In this document: positions 8,097 through 23,255 of the stretch, piece by piece
Layout of the letters: the number at the start of each line of letters is the position of its first letter
Position numbering within the stretch: the first letter of the stretch is position 1
Assembly: GCF_002994615.1 (NCBI RefSeq)
Contig: NZ_PVNK01000156.1
Location: 1-53,655, forward strand
Direction of reading: 5' to 3'
From: Enhygromyxa salina
GTDB taxonomy: Bacteria; Myxococcota_A; Polyangia; Nannocystales; Nannocystaceae
Length of the DNA: 53,655 nucleotides
The notes under the pieces: generated by a model
What the model saw: only the letters and a program-made list of their open reading frames with translations
Databases searched by the model: none
Told to the model about the DNA's origin: nothing
Made by a program: the position numbers and the translations under genes

Positions 8097-8750
8097 TCAA
8101 TCGAGGGACAGGAGCGGCCGCACACCGAGGCGCTCGCGCAGCTCATCGAGGGGCTCGTCCCAGTGGCGCTCCCAATAGACACACAGCAGCGGACGCGCGG
8201 CCCGACCCCGACGAAGGGCCGCGGGCACGTTGCGCGTGAGCGCGCTGAAGCGGCCCTCGCCGACGAGGTGCTTGACCGCACCAACGACCAAGATCAAGGC
8301 CGAGAAGGGCCGGCGCAGCTGCGGCCACTGAAACGCGTGGAGCAGGACCTCTTCGTGGGCCTGCGTGCCGACGCCGAGGACCACGTGCCAGAGGTCATGG
8401 GTCTGCATCGTCCGCTCGAGCACGTAGTTGGCCTCGGGGCTCCGGCCGTGGGTCATCGCCTTGGTCAACAGATCCGGGTCGATGCCCTCGCGCTCGATGT
8501 ACTCGGCGAACATCCGACCGAGGGACGCTTCGGGCAGCTCGCGGAGCGCGGCGAAGTCGACCGTGGATGTGCTGATCCGCGGGCGCTCTGCCAGCATCGC
8601 CCGGCCTTCCTCGCTGCGCCGCAGCAGCGCGAGCGCTCGCTCGACGCTGCGGATCGACGAGATCTCTTCGACGATCATGAGCTCGGCGGTCTCGTCAGAG
8701 TCGAGCATCGAGCGCCACATGGCGCGAGCCAGACGAACCGCGAGCTCCAC
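8097..8750 (-). CDS. Coq4-family protein
   Basis: This 217-residue protein shows the Coq4 signature H-D-x2-H-x11-E in THDLWHVVLGVG...E (His118, Asp119, His122, Glu134), preceded by YVLERTMQ, which also fits the family. Coq4 binds a metal and lipid-like quinone intermediates and is linked to ring decarboxylation/hydroxylation or scaffolding in ubiquinone synthesis. No other quinone genes are nearby. In this setting it may instead act on, or present, a lipidic intermediate of the biosynthetic locus (inference). Start GTG 8748-8750; an alternative ATG at 8718-8720 would remove ten residues. A hairpin lies just upstream (8765-8797). Confidence 0.82.
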   Translation of the reverse strand: MELAVRLARAMWRSMLDSDETAELMIVEEISSIRSVERALALLRRSEEGRAMLAERPRISTSTVDFAALRELPEASLGRMFAEYIEREGIDPDLLTKAMTHGRSPEANYVLERTMQTHDLWHVVLGVGTQAHEEVLLHAFQWPQLRRPFSALILVVGAVKHLVGEGRFSALTRNVPAALRRGRAARPLLCVYWERHWDEPLDELRERLGVRPLLSLD

Positions 8751-8764
8751 CGTCGAGAGTTTAA

Positions 8765-8797
8765 GGTGACGGCGCTCGTGGTGGAGCGCCGGTCACC
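8765..8797. promoter_or_regulatory. Inverted repeat upstream of the Coq4-like gene
   Basis: GGTGACGGCGCTC pairs with GAGCGCCGGTCACC around a short loop: about 13 pairs with one bulged C. It lies in the ~200-bp gap between divergent genes, 15 bp from the Coq4-like start. It could be an operator or a 5' leader hairpin; nothing else in the gap is recognisable. Confidence 0.45.
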
Positions 8798-8955
8798 ATC
8801 CGCAGCCCTCCTGGCCCGAACCGGTGTTTGCAAGCTCGGGCCCCGCGCGGCGCCACCTGCGCGCGATCCTCCCCTCGAGCTCGGGCCGCGGCGGGACCGC
8901 TCCGTGAACAGACGCCCCCTCTTTGTCCGCGCGCACAGATCTGGGATCCTGGGCC

Positions 8956-9411
8956 GTGGCCGTTCGCGTGCATGAGCCCGGTCAACTCGTAACAGCCTCG
9001 GCGAGTCGCGTGCACGTGACCCGCTACATCAATCCGGTCACCCTCGAGCTCGCCCAACAGGCCGAGGCCGACTACCTCGACTTTTGTCGAGAGGCCGGCG
9101 GCCAGGTCCCCGTGATGATGATCGTCGAGCGGGTGACGCCAATGCCCGCGGTCGAGGTTCGCCGCTTCTGGCGGGAGGCCGCCGGCAAGGAGCCGGGCTA
9201 CGAAGCGGTCGCGCTGCTGATGACCGGCGTGGTCGGGCTGATGGCCGCGGCCGCGACCCACCTCGGAGAGCAGCTGGTCGAAGTCCTTGGGGTCCGCTTT
9301 CGCAGCTTCAAACACGGGGCCACCGCAGCCCACTGGCTGTGCGGTGCGGCGAATTGCGGGGTCGACCCCGATGAGCTGGCCGACCTCATCGGCGAGGTCA
9401 AGACCCTCTGA
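8956..9411 (+). CDS. Conserved-looking hypothetical protein (151 aa)
   Basis: A 151-residue soluble protein with no signal peptide or membrane segment. It opens VAVRVHEPGQ, continues as a mixed alpha/beta chain with a hydrophobic VPVMMIVERV strand, and has a Gly/Ala-rich helix (TGVVGLMAAAAT). I do not recognise the family; the pattern faintly recalls STAS/SpoIIAA-like folds, but that is not a call. Start GTG 8956-8958 is a choice; TTG 8923 and GTG 8968 are in frame. It is the only plus-strand gene within the minus-strand locus and ends 36 bp from the convergent end of the megasynthase gene, so it may not belong to the pathway. Confidence 0.65.
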   Translation: MAVRVHEPGQLVTASASRVHVTRYINPVTLELAQQAEADYLDFCREAGGQVPVMMIVERVTPMPAVEVRRFWREAAGKEPGYEAVALLMTGVVGLMAAAATHLGEQLVEVLGVRFRSFKHGATAAHWLCGAANCGVDPDELADLIGEVKTL

Positions 9412-9447
9412 GCTCGACGGGCGAAGGAGCTCGGCCGAGCTCGCCCG

Positions 9448-16710
<7,263 letters not shown>

Positions 16711-16799
16711 GGAATCAGCACTCTATCAGTATGGGTGTCAATCTCGGTAGCGAACCCGCAAAAATGTGTGCATTTCCCGGTCAACCGAGCTGAATCCGC

Positions 16800-17648
16800 T
16801 CAGTGTCCGCGGGGACCGCGGGACGACGGCCCCGGAACCGGCAGCAGCCACTGCGGGGTCTCGAGGCCAGCCACGAACGCCCGCCATTGCTCGCGCCGGG
16901 AGCGACTCCCGAGCAGCCGGGTCGGCGCCATCGCGCGTGGAATCAGCTGGGTGCAGACCAGCTCGAAGGTCGCGGCGTTGAGCGCATCGAGCACGTAGAT
17001 GGTCTCGCGCCACAGCTCCTTCGTGCAGCGCGGCGCCCAGTGCCCGAAGTAATTGCGCGCGAGCGCGCGCTCACGCTCGGCGTGGCGCCGGAGCTCGGGC
17101 AGGCCAAACAGCCCGGCGGCGTAGTCCGAGTAGCAGCATTGCTGAACCTCGTTGAGGCCCACCGCCAGCTGCCAGCGCGCGCGCGAGTCATCGAGGGTCC
17201 CCCACTCGATGAACTCGGCGAACACCCCAGGGAACTCGAAGCTCGGGGTCTCGCCCTCGGGCACGTGCTCGTGGCGACGCTCGAGGTAGGGGAACTCGAC
17301 GCGCAGGGCCGCCTGAACCTCGGCCGACAGTCCCTCACGAAAGCGCTCCCCGGCCCGGAGCACCGCGCGCAGGGACTCGAGGAAGAGCGACGCGTTGACG
17401 ACGCGCGGACCCATCCCGGCCCGCGCGTAGGCCCAGGCCATCATCGGCGGCAGCGTGGCGCGGCTCGGCTCGGCGACCCGCGCCCACTCGCGGATCAGGC
17501 CCTCGATGTCGCCCGCCGCGTAGGCCGTGAACGAGGCGTCGATCTCTTCGGCAGTCGCGACCCGAAAATAGGGCATCGCGCGGAGCTCGACGAGCAGCCG
17601 CGCGTCGAGATCCGGCACCGCCTCGAAGACCTGATCCTCGTCGACCAT
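16800..17648 (-). CDS. Hypothetical protein of the biosynthetic locus (282 aa)
   Basis: A 282-residue, mostly helical soluble protein that I do not recognise. It has Cys and His near conserved-looking helices (LNEVQQCCYSDY; RHAERERALARNYFGHW) and an E-x2-H (LERRHEH) near residue 125. This recalls diiron proteins, but one such motif is not proof. Start ATG 17646-17648 follows a GGGGAGGG run about 8 nt upstream. It lies 21 bp after the flavoprotein gene and 89 bp before the megasynthase gene, all in one direction, so a role in the pathway is likely by context only. Confidence 0.72.
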   Translation of the reverse strand: MVDEDQVFEAVPDLDARLLVELRAMPYFRVATAEEIDASFTAYAAGDIEGLIREWARVAEPSRATLPPMMAWAYARAGMGPRVVNASLFLESLRAVLRAGERFREGLSAEVQAALRVEFPYLERRHEHVPEGETPSFEFPGVFAEFIEWGTLDDSRARWQLAVGLNEVQQCCYSDYAAGLFGLPELRRHAERERALARNYFGHWAPRCTKELWRETIYVLDALNAATFELVCTQLIPRAMAPTRLLGSRSRREQWRAFVAGLETPQWLLPVPGPSSRGPRGH

Positions 17649-17669
17649 GACCCCGCCCTCCCCCGCGGC

Positions 17670-19307
17670 TCAGGACCCTCGCTCGACGGCGCCCTCGACC
17701 TCAGGCTCTGCCTGGGCCGCGGCCGACCGGCGCGGACCCGCCATCAGCTTCAAGAAGTCCGGCCACAGGCGCAGGCGCTGCGTGAGGCGCTCCATGTAGC
17801 CCCAGGCCCGCGTGATGATGAAGAAGTAGGGTCGCGCCTTGGGCAGGTGCCACAGCGGCCAGGTGAAGGTGTAGACCAGCCGCCCGGGCAGCAGCGCCTT
17901 GGCCAGGAGGCGGCCGTCCTCGCGGGCGCCGTCCGGCGCCGCGGTGGTCATGAAGCGCACGAGCTTGCGCCGCCGGGCCTCGCTGCTCCACTGGAGCCGA
18001 TAGTGGCGCTCGAGGTTGGCGCGGGTCCAGTGCTTGGCCGCTTGCAGGTGGTACAGCTCGGCGATCTCGGCGAGATCGTAGAGCGCGGTCTGCATCAGGA
18101 CGTGGGGTTGGTGCCACGCGTGCTCGTACTTGAACTTGTTGAGCAGCCGGACCGAGTCCTGCATCAGCTCGTGCTCGCGGTTGAGCTGCGCGATGGTCTT
18201 GGCGCAGGGCTGCGCGTCGGCGCACGCGGCCTCGATCAGCGGGGTCACGGCGACCAGCTGACGACAGGCCATCTCGATCCCGACCGAGTAGAGCGCGTCG
18301 ACGAACGCCGAGGCGTCGCCGATCAGCGCGTAGCCCCGGGTCGAGACCCAGTGCTCGGTCGCGTGGGGCAAGTTGGCCAGGTAGGAGAAGGGCTCGACCG
18401 GCTCGGCCCCCGCGAGCGCCGCGACGAGGGCCGGGAACTTCTCCGCCATCGCCCAAAAGCCGCGGTCGTCAGCCTTGACGTCGGGCTGGTGCTGGCTCTT
18501 GTCAAACGAGACGCCGACCGAGGTCGTGTCGTCGTCGATGTGGATCCACCAAAACCAGTACCCGGGGCCGCTGAAGTGGATCGTGTGGCGGCGGCGATCG
18601 ATCCCGCGGAAGGTCGACCAAAACGCGTCGTCGCGGCGGACCTTGGTGAAGCGCGTCCAGATCGCGGCGGTCTCGAGCCCTTCGACCGGGCGGGTGATGC
18701 CGAGCTGCCTGGCGAGCATGCGTCGGCGGCCGCTGGCGTCGAGCACCCACTTGCAAGTCAGCGAGGCCTCGGCCCCGTCCTCAGGGTCTGGTTCGCCGTG
18801 AACGACCCGGTGCAGGCCGTCACCGAGCTCGACGCGGCGGACTGGCGCGCCGTACATGAGCTCGGCCCCCGCGGCCTCGGCCCGACGCGCGAGCTCGGCG
18901 TCGAGCGGCGGACGGTTGACGTGGTAGGTCGGGATCAGACGCGGGAACGCGCCCGAGATCCGCTCGAGCGGGGTCAGCGAGAGCAGCAGCTCGTGGCACC
19001 CGTCGAGGACCTGCGGAGCCGGGCGCCCGCGAGGCTGGGTGACGAAGTCGAAGCCGAACTTGCGAAAGCCGTGCTCGGCCAGCCAGTCGGTCAGCCCGAT
19101 CTCGTGGTGGAGAAACACGCTGGTGCCCTCGGTCAGGGCCTCACCGACGACGGCCTTGAGCCCCTGCCCGCGCGCGCGCGACTCGAGCACCGCGACCCGG
19201 AGCCCGCGCTTGCGCAGCATGATCGCCGCCATGCTGCCGACGAGGCCTCCGCCGATCACGGCGACGTCGTAGTCCGGCACGGGCGCTCCGCTCATGCCGT
19301 TTTGCAT
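17670..19307 (-). CDS. Halogenase-like FAD-dependent oxidoreductase
   Basis: This 545-residue flavoprotein has an N-terminal dinucleotide-binding GGGLVG (19-24), a WFWWIHI segment (251-257) and LIGDASAFVDALYSVG near 325. The layout is that of flavin-dependent halogenases and related monooxygenases. Their WxWxIP motif is present except that Pro is His, so halogenation cannot be assumed; hydroxylation or desaturation is equally possible. The C-terminal 190 residues are helical and basic with a hydrophobic stretch. Start ATG 19305-19307 is supported by GGGAG 7 nt upstream; a second in-frame ATG at 19293-19295 lacks a site. It is the first gene of the minus-strand group, facing away from the lipoprotein gene at 19534. 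Confidence 0.82.
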   Translation of the reverse strand: MQNGMSGAPVPDYDVAVIGGGLVGSMAAIMLRKRGLRVAVLESRARGQGLKAVVGEALTEGTSVFLHHEIGLTDWLAEHGFRKFGFDFVTQPRGRPAPQVLDGCHELLLSLTPLERISGAFPRLIPTYHVNRPPLDAELARRAEAAGAELMYGAPVRRVELGDGLHRVVHGEPDPEDGAEASLTCKWVLDASGRRRMLARQLGITRPVEGLETAAIWTRFTKVRRDDAFWSTFRGIDRRRHTIHFSGPGYWFWWIHIDDDTTSVGVSFDKSQHQPDVKADDRGFWAMAEKFPALVAALAGAEPVEPFSYLANLPHATEHWVSTRGYALIGDASAFVDALYSVGIEMACRQLVAVTPLIEAACADAQPCAKTIAQLNREHELMQDSVRLLNKFKYEHAWHQPHVLMQTALYDLAEIAELYHLQAAKHWTRANLERHYRLQWSSEARRRKLVRFMTTAAPDGAREDGRLLAKALLPGRLVYTFTWPLWHLPKARPYFFIITRAWGYMERLTQRLRLWPDFLKLMAGPRRSAAAQAEPEVEGAVERGS

Positions 19308-19533
19308 AGTCGACTCCCGTCAGGATGAAAAGCGTTGGCTGATCTCGTCCACGGATCGGGAGCCGCGCCACATGCGCGACTCTCCGTTCCCGAGTCGCGT
19401 AGGAAGGATGAGCTCGGCCCCGACGGCTCGATCTCCACATCGCCCTGCTCGGTCGACGGCTGGACAGGGCCCGTGGCGGCGCTCGTTCGGGGCGCGGTGA
19501 GCTGGTAGAGTCCGCTCCTATCCCGAGCTTGCG

Positions 19534-20697
19534 ATGCATCGATTTTCGAGCCTGACCGCCCTCGCCTGTGCCTGCCTACTCCTGACCGCGTGCGCGGATG
19601 ATGGTACCGCCGAGCCGGACTCCGAGAGCTCGGGAAGCGGTGACAGCGACGATTCGGGCGACACCGGGGCCACGGGCGACGCGGGCGACGGCGACGGCGA
19701 CGGCGACCCGGGCGATGGCGACGGCGACGGTGATCCGGTCGAGCCTCCGGCCCTGCCGCTATGCGGGACCGAGCCGCCGCCCGGGGCCACGCTCGCGCCC
19801 GAGCTCCCGAGCTACGGCGGGCCCGGGAGCTGCCCGACCCTCGAGACCGGGGGCGACACCCTCAACGTCATGCAGACCGAGCACGGCGAGCGCGAGTTCT
19901 TCCTGGTCACGCCGAGCGACGCGCAGGACGGCGAGGTGTTCCCGATCGTGTTCATGTATCACTGGCTCGGCGGTGACGCGGTCGACTTCTACGACCGCGC
20001 CGAGGCCCAGTACGCGGCCGACTACTACCGCTTCATCGCGATCATCCCCGACGGCCGCGACGGCGACGACGGGGTCCCGTTCCGCTGGCCCTTCTCGATC
20101 GCCGACGACGACGCGCGGATGGACGAGGAATTCGCGTTCCACGACGACATGCTCGCGTGCGTGGCCGAGCAATTCAGCGTCGACAAGGAGTGCGTCTCGG
20201 CCATGGGCGTCAGCGCCGGGGCGATGTTCTCGGCCATGCTCGCCAGCCGCCACGGCGAGCACCTCGCGAGCTTCATGTCGCTGTCGGGCGGGACCGGCGG
20301 CAGCCTCGTCAAGCCGTGGGTCCCGGCCACCAACCGCATGCCCGCGCTGATCTTGTGGGGTGGGCCCGAGGACCTCTGCCTCGGCGTGGACTTCGACGCA
20401 AACTCGATGGAGCTCGAGGCCGAGCTCGAGGCCGACAACCATTTCTTGGTCGAGTGCGTGCACAACTGCACCCACGGGACCCCGCCCTTCGAACCCAACG
20501 ACCCCAAGCTCCCGACCTTCGCCCCGACCTGGGAGTTCTTCCTCGATCATCCCTTCTGGCTCGAGGACGGCGACTCGCCCTACATCGAGTACGTCGGGGC
20601 GACCGGCGCCCTCCCGCCCGCGTGGCCCGAGTGGTGCGCGGTCGGGGCTGGCAACGCCGAGATCCGCGAGGGCATGTGCGGCGGCTCCGAGTGCTGA
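19534..20697 (+). CDS. Lipoprotein esterase, PHB-depolymerase/feruloyl-esterase-like
   Basis: This 387-residue protein has a signal peptide and lipobox LLTAC (Cys20), so it is probably anchored to a membrane or the surface. A Gly/Asp/Ser-rich tether (about 25-70, DGDGDGD type) precedes an alpha/beta hydrolase domain with GVSAG (Ser227). The domain resembles the LpqC/polyhydroxybutyrate-depolymerase esterase group. Several late Cys (CVHNC; CAVGAGNAEIREGMCGGSEC) may form disulfides. Likely role: hydrolysis of an extracellular ester or polyester during predation or scavenging (inference). Monocistronic, divergent from the halogenase-like gene across 226 bp in which I see no convincing promoter. 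Confidence 0.83.
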   Translation: MHRFSSLTALACACLLLTACADDGTAEPDSESSGSGDSDDSGDTGATGDAGDGDGDGDPGDGDGDGDPVEPPALPLCGTEPPPGATLAPELPSYGGPGSCPTLETGGDTLNVMQTEHGEREFFLVTPSDAQDGEVFPIVFMYHWLGGDAVDFYDRAEAQYAADYYRFIAIIPDGRDGDDGVPFRWPFSIADDDARMDEEFAFHDDMLACVAEQFSVDKECVSAMGVSAGAMFSAMLASRHGEHLASFMSLSGGTGGSLVKPWVPATNRMPALILWGGPEDLCLGVDFDANSMELEAELEADNHFLVECVHNCTHGTPPFEPNDPKLPTFAPTWEFFLDHPFWLEDGDSPYIEYVGATGALPPAWPEWCAVGAGNAEIREGMCGGSEC

Positions 20698-20734
20698 GCG
20701 TGCGTGCGATGACCCCCCCCGGGGCGTCTTAGAC

Positions 20735-20769
20735 TTTGCGTGGCCCCCTAAAGGGGGCTCTAACGCAAA
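20735..20769. repeat. Long hairpin, member of a dispersed repeat family
   Basis: TTTGCGT, then GCCCCCT, pair with AGGGGGC and ACGCAAA across a two-base loop, giving two stacked 7-bp stems. The core GTGGCCCCCTAAAGGGGGCTC recurs at 37683-37703, and the adjoining TGTCC...CGCAGT segment recurs inverted near 38268. It lies 38 bp after the esterase stop, so it could terminate transcription, although no T-run follows. Confidence 0.7.
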
Positions 20770-20865
20770 ACGCAGTCTCCTGTGTCCAGGGGGACGCGTG
20801 GGAAAATCTTGTGCTGCGTGACCGAAGTTCCTGGCGGTACAGCAGCCTGCTAGCAGCCCGGGGTG

Positions 20866-20885
20866 CTAGCAGCCCGGGCTGCTAG
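20866..20885. terminator. Perfect 20-bp palindrome between convergent genes
   Basis: CTAGCAGCCCGGGCTGCTAG is a perfect palindrome that includes the stop codon of the minus-strand lipoprotein gene (20882-20884). A near-copy of its left half (TGCTAGCAGCCCGGG) lies immediately upstream. Its position between convergent ends suits a bidirectional terminator, but there is no T-run. Confidence 0.5.
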
Positions 20886-21661
20886 ATGCAGCTGCCGTCG
20901 ATCACCCCGGAGCAGTCGCCGCTGAGGCACTGGTTGTCGGACGAGCAGGGATCCCCGAGGCTGCCGTCGTAGCACTTGAACCAGTGGCAGTAGAGCCCGT
21001 CGTCGGGGCACGCGTCGAAGACACCGCAGCCGTCGCCCTCGCCCTCGAGCCCGCAGGCCGAGAGATCCAACATGCAGCCCGGCGTGCAGGACACGGTGCC
21101 TGGGCCCTCACCGAGTGAGAGGCAGTCGGCGTCGCCGAGGTCCAGACCGTCGCAGCTCTCGCCCTCGTCGATCACGCCGTTGCCGCACTGGTCGACCATG
21201 CACGCGGAGGTGTCAAAGCCGCAGCTCCCGGAGCACGCGAGTTCGCCGCCAACGAAGCCCTCGCTCAGGCAGTCGGCGCCCCCGAGCTCGGCGCCGTCAC
21301 AATCCTCACCGTCCTCGATCACGCCGTTGCCGCAGACACCGTCGCCCGTGTCTCCGTCTCCGTCGCCCGTGTCTCCGTCCCCGTCGCCCGGGTCTCCGTC
21401 CCCGTCGCCCGGGTCACCGTCTCCGTCGCCCGTGTCTCCATCTCCGTCGCCCATGTCTCCGTCTCCGTCGCCCGTGTCACCGGCGTCCTCGCTGCCGGCC
21501 TCCCCGCCCTCGCCGCCCTCGGTCGCCGTGTCCTCGGTCGCCCAGGTCTCGCTGCCATCGTCGCCATCGCCGATCCCGAGTCCCTCGGTCGCTGCGGTGC
21601 AACCCAGCAAAGCCATCAGACCGACGAGCGAGAGCGAGCGCGCGTACTGCATGGGCCCCAT
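20882..21661 (-). CDS. Lipoprotein with Gly-Asp run and Cys-rich myxobacterial repeats
   Basis: This 259-residue lipoprotein has lipobox ALLGC (Cys21), then a low-complexity acidic stretch, then about seven DGDGDxGDG units (residues about 62-105). Two Cys-rich repeats of the CGNGVIEDGEDCDG type (DUF4215/myxococcal disulfide repeat) follow, and a final Cys-rich segment. Such proteins are exported and disulfide-bonded; their function is generally unknown. The Gly-Asp run is encoded by near-perfect 18-bp-class repeats and could vary in length. Start ATG 21659-21661 or 21650-21652; neither has a clear ribosome-binding site. Divergent from exbB-like 21793. Confidence 0.82.
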   Translation of the reverse strand: MGPMQYARSLSLVGLMALLGCTAATEGLGIGDGDDGSETWATEDTATEGGEGGEAGSEDAGDTGDGDGDMGDGDGDTGDGDGDPGDGDGDPGDGDGDTGDGDGDTGDGVCGNGVIEDGEDCDGAELGGADCLSEGFVGGELACSGSCGFDTSACMVDQCGNGVIDEGESCDGLDLGDADCLSLGEGPGTVSCTPGCMLDLSACGLEGEGDGCGVFDACPDDGLYCHWFKCYDGSLGDPCSSDNQCLSGDCSGVIDGSCI

Positions 21662-21792
21662 CGAACCGCAAGCGCGGCCCCACGTCCACGTTGGCGAGCT
21701 CGCGCCATATCCGCGGAACCAAATTTGCTCTCAGGGGGTCGCGGACGCATCCTTGCCGCCCGAGCCGTCTCGGCTTCCGCGACCGACCCACC

Positions 21793-22494
21793 ATGGATCT
21801 CGCGTACTTCTTTCAAAAAGGCGGCCCACTCATGTGGGCCATCCTCGCCGCGGCGGTCATCGGCCTGTTCGTGTTCTTCGAGCGGCTCTACTCGCTCCAG
21901 CGCTCGCGCGTGGTCCCGCGCGCCTTCGTCGATCGGATCCGAGCGATGGTCGCCAAGGGCCGGACCAGCGAGGCCCAGCTGCTGTGCGAGGAGAACGACT
22001 CGAGCATCGCCCGGATGATGGTCGCGAGCCTTCAGGCCTTCGCCGACGGCAAGTCCCGGGCCGAGATCAAAGAAGCGGTCGAAGAGGTCGGCGGGCGCGA
22101 GGTCGCCCACCTCGACAAGAACGTCGAGATCATCGGGACCGTGGCCTCGGTCTCGCCCCTGCTCGGCCTGCTCGGCACCGTCGTCGGGATGATCCAGGTG
22201 TTCCAGCGCTTCGTCGACGCCTACGCCCAGGGCCAGGCCACACCCGACGTGTTCGCCGAGGGCATCTGGACCGCGCTGATCACCACGGCCTACGGCCTCA
22301 TGGTCGCGATCCCAATGCTGGTGCTCTACAAGTTCCTCCAGGGCCGCAACGATCGGCTGATCGTCGAGATGGAGGAAGACGCGCTCGGCATCGTCGGGCT
22401 CCTCGACGAGAACCTCGGCCGCCAGCGCGAGGCCGAGCGCCAGGCCAAGAACAACGACGACAAGCCCGACAACGGCGACAGGGCCAAGCGGTGA
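21793..22494 (+). CDS. exbB: MotA/TolQ/ExbB-family proton channel protein
   Basis: This 233-residue inner-membrane protein has a first hydrophobic segment at about 12-30 (MWAILAAAVIGLFVFFERLY). Two later segments (about 118-138 and 155-177) flank the conserved LLGLLGTVVGMIQVF and TALITTAYGLMVAIP motifs of ExbB/TolQ. It is expected to form the stator with ExbD and use proton motive force to energise an outer-membrane process. Start ATG 21793-21795. The longer open frame upstream is antisense to the lipoprotein gene. It overlaps the exbD-like gene by four bases (GTGA). No TonB or receptor gene is adjacent. Confidence 0.93.
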   Translation: MDLAYFFQKGGPLMWAILAAAVIGLFVFFERLYSLQRSRVVPRAFVDRIRAMVAKGRTSEAQLLCEENDSSIARMMVASLQAFADGKSRAEIKEAVEEVGGREVAHLDKNVEIIGTVASVSPLLGLLGTVVGMIQVFQRFVDAYAQGQATPDVFAEGIWTALITTAYGLMVAIPMLVLYKFLQGRNDRLIVEMEEDALGIVGLLDENLGRQREAERQAKNNDDKPDNGDRAKR

Positions 22495-22916
22495 GCATCG
22501 CCAGCCGCGAGGCCGGCCACCTGCGCCACCGACGACGCCGCAACCAGGGCACCGTCGTCGATCTCACCCCGCTGATCGACATCGTGTTTCAGCTGCTGAT
22601 CTTCTTCTTGCTGACCGCGACCTTCCAGGAGAGCTCGTCGCTCGACGTCGAGCTCGCCCGGGCCAAGAACCAAGAAAAAGCCCAGAAGGCCGAGGCCGTC
22701 GTCGTGTCGATCAGCGCCAACGGGACCTTCGAGGTCGATCAGATCCTCGTCGATCCCGGCGCGCTCGAGAGCTACCTGTGCGCCCAGACCAAAAACGGCA
22801 AGGGCACGCTCCACATCCGCGCCGACAAGGACAGCAAGCACGAAGACCTCGTGTTCGCGATGGACCTGGCCAAGACCTGCGGCTTCGAGAGCCTCGGCAT
22901 CCTGCATCAGAATTAG
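22491..22916 (+). CDS. exbD: ExbD/TolR-family biopolymer transport protein
   Basis: This 141-residue protein has a basic N-terminus, one membrane helix (about 26-44, DLTPLIDIVFQLLIFFLLT) and a periplasmic domain. Asp30 in PLIDIVF is the conserved proton-carrying residue. Start GTG 22491-22493 overlaps the exbB stop. It pairs with the ExbB-like protein in one complex. It ends 12 bp before the convergent end of the 104-residue ORF, with no room for a separate terminator. Confidence 0.93.
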   Translation: MSIASREAGHLRHRRRRNQGTVVDLTPLIDIVFQLLIFFLLTATFQESSSLDVELARAKNQEKAQKAEAVVVSISANGTFEVDQILVDPGALESYLCAQTKNGKGTLHIRADKDSKHEDLVFAMDLAKTCGFESLGILHQN

Positions 22917-22928
22917 ACCCCGCAGGCG

Positions 22929-23243
22929 TCAGCCCCGCGACCGCTTCGCGGCCGGTCGCCCGTCACGGCGGACGACGACCCAGCCCCGGGCAGCGGCGGA
23001 CACGATGCGCTGGAGACGGGGATCCATGAGCCGCCCGGCGGCAGCCCGAGCCTCGGGCCACGGATCTTCCGAACCGAACTGGACCGAGTCTTCGAGCAGC
23101 TCGCCCGTGGTCCCGAGATCGAGGAACTCGATCTCGTAGACCCGGGCTGAACGCCGCCGGACACGCCGTCGGAACGCAGCGACGAAGCTGTCGGGTTCGG
23201 GGATCGCTTCGGGCTCGGTGTCAGGGTGGCGTGACCTGCTCAT
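22929..23243 (-). CDS. Small hypothetical protein (104 aa)
   Basis: A 104-residue basic protein, arginine-rich at about 25-35 (RRRVRRRSAR) and at its end, with a central acidic stretch (EIEFLDLGTTGELLEDS). No membrane segment or known domain is seen. Support for a real gene is the GGGAG 8 nt before ATG 23241-23243 and its place 12 bp after the 105-residue gene on the same strand. Function unknown; a nucleic-acid-binding role is conceivable from charge only. Confidence 0.6.
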   Translation of the reverse strand: MSRSRHPDTEPEAIPEPDSFVAAFRRRVRRRSARVYEIEFLDLGTTGELLEDSVQFGSEDPWPEARAAAGRLMDPRLQRIVSAAARGWVVVRRDGRPAAKRSRG

Positions 23244-23255
23244 GCTTCATCTCCC

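Noticed and set aside
6698..8284. Upstream extension of the radical SAM frame (total 1091 residues)
   Set aside because: It runs antisense-frame through the hydrolase gene, and the extra residues are Arg/Ala-rich and domainless.
16711..16799. Sigma-70 promoter for the megasynthase (TTGACA on the minus strand at 16741-16736)
   Set aside because: No acceptable -10 box lies 16-18 bp downstream, so it was not called as a feature.
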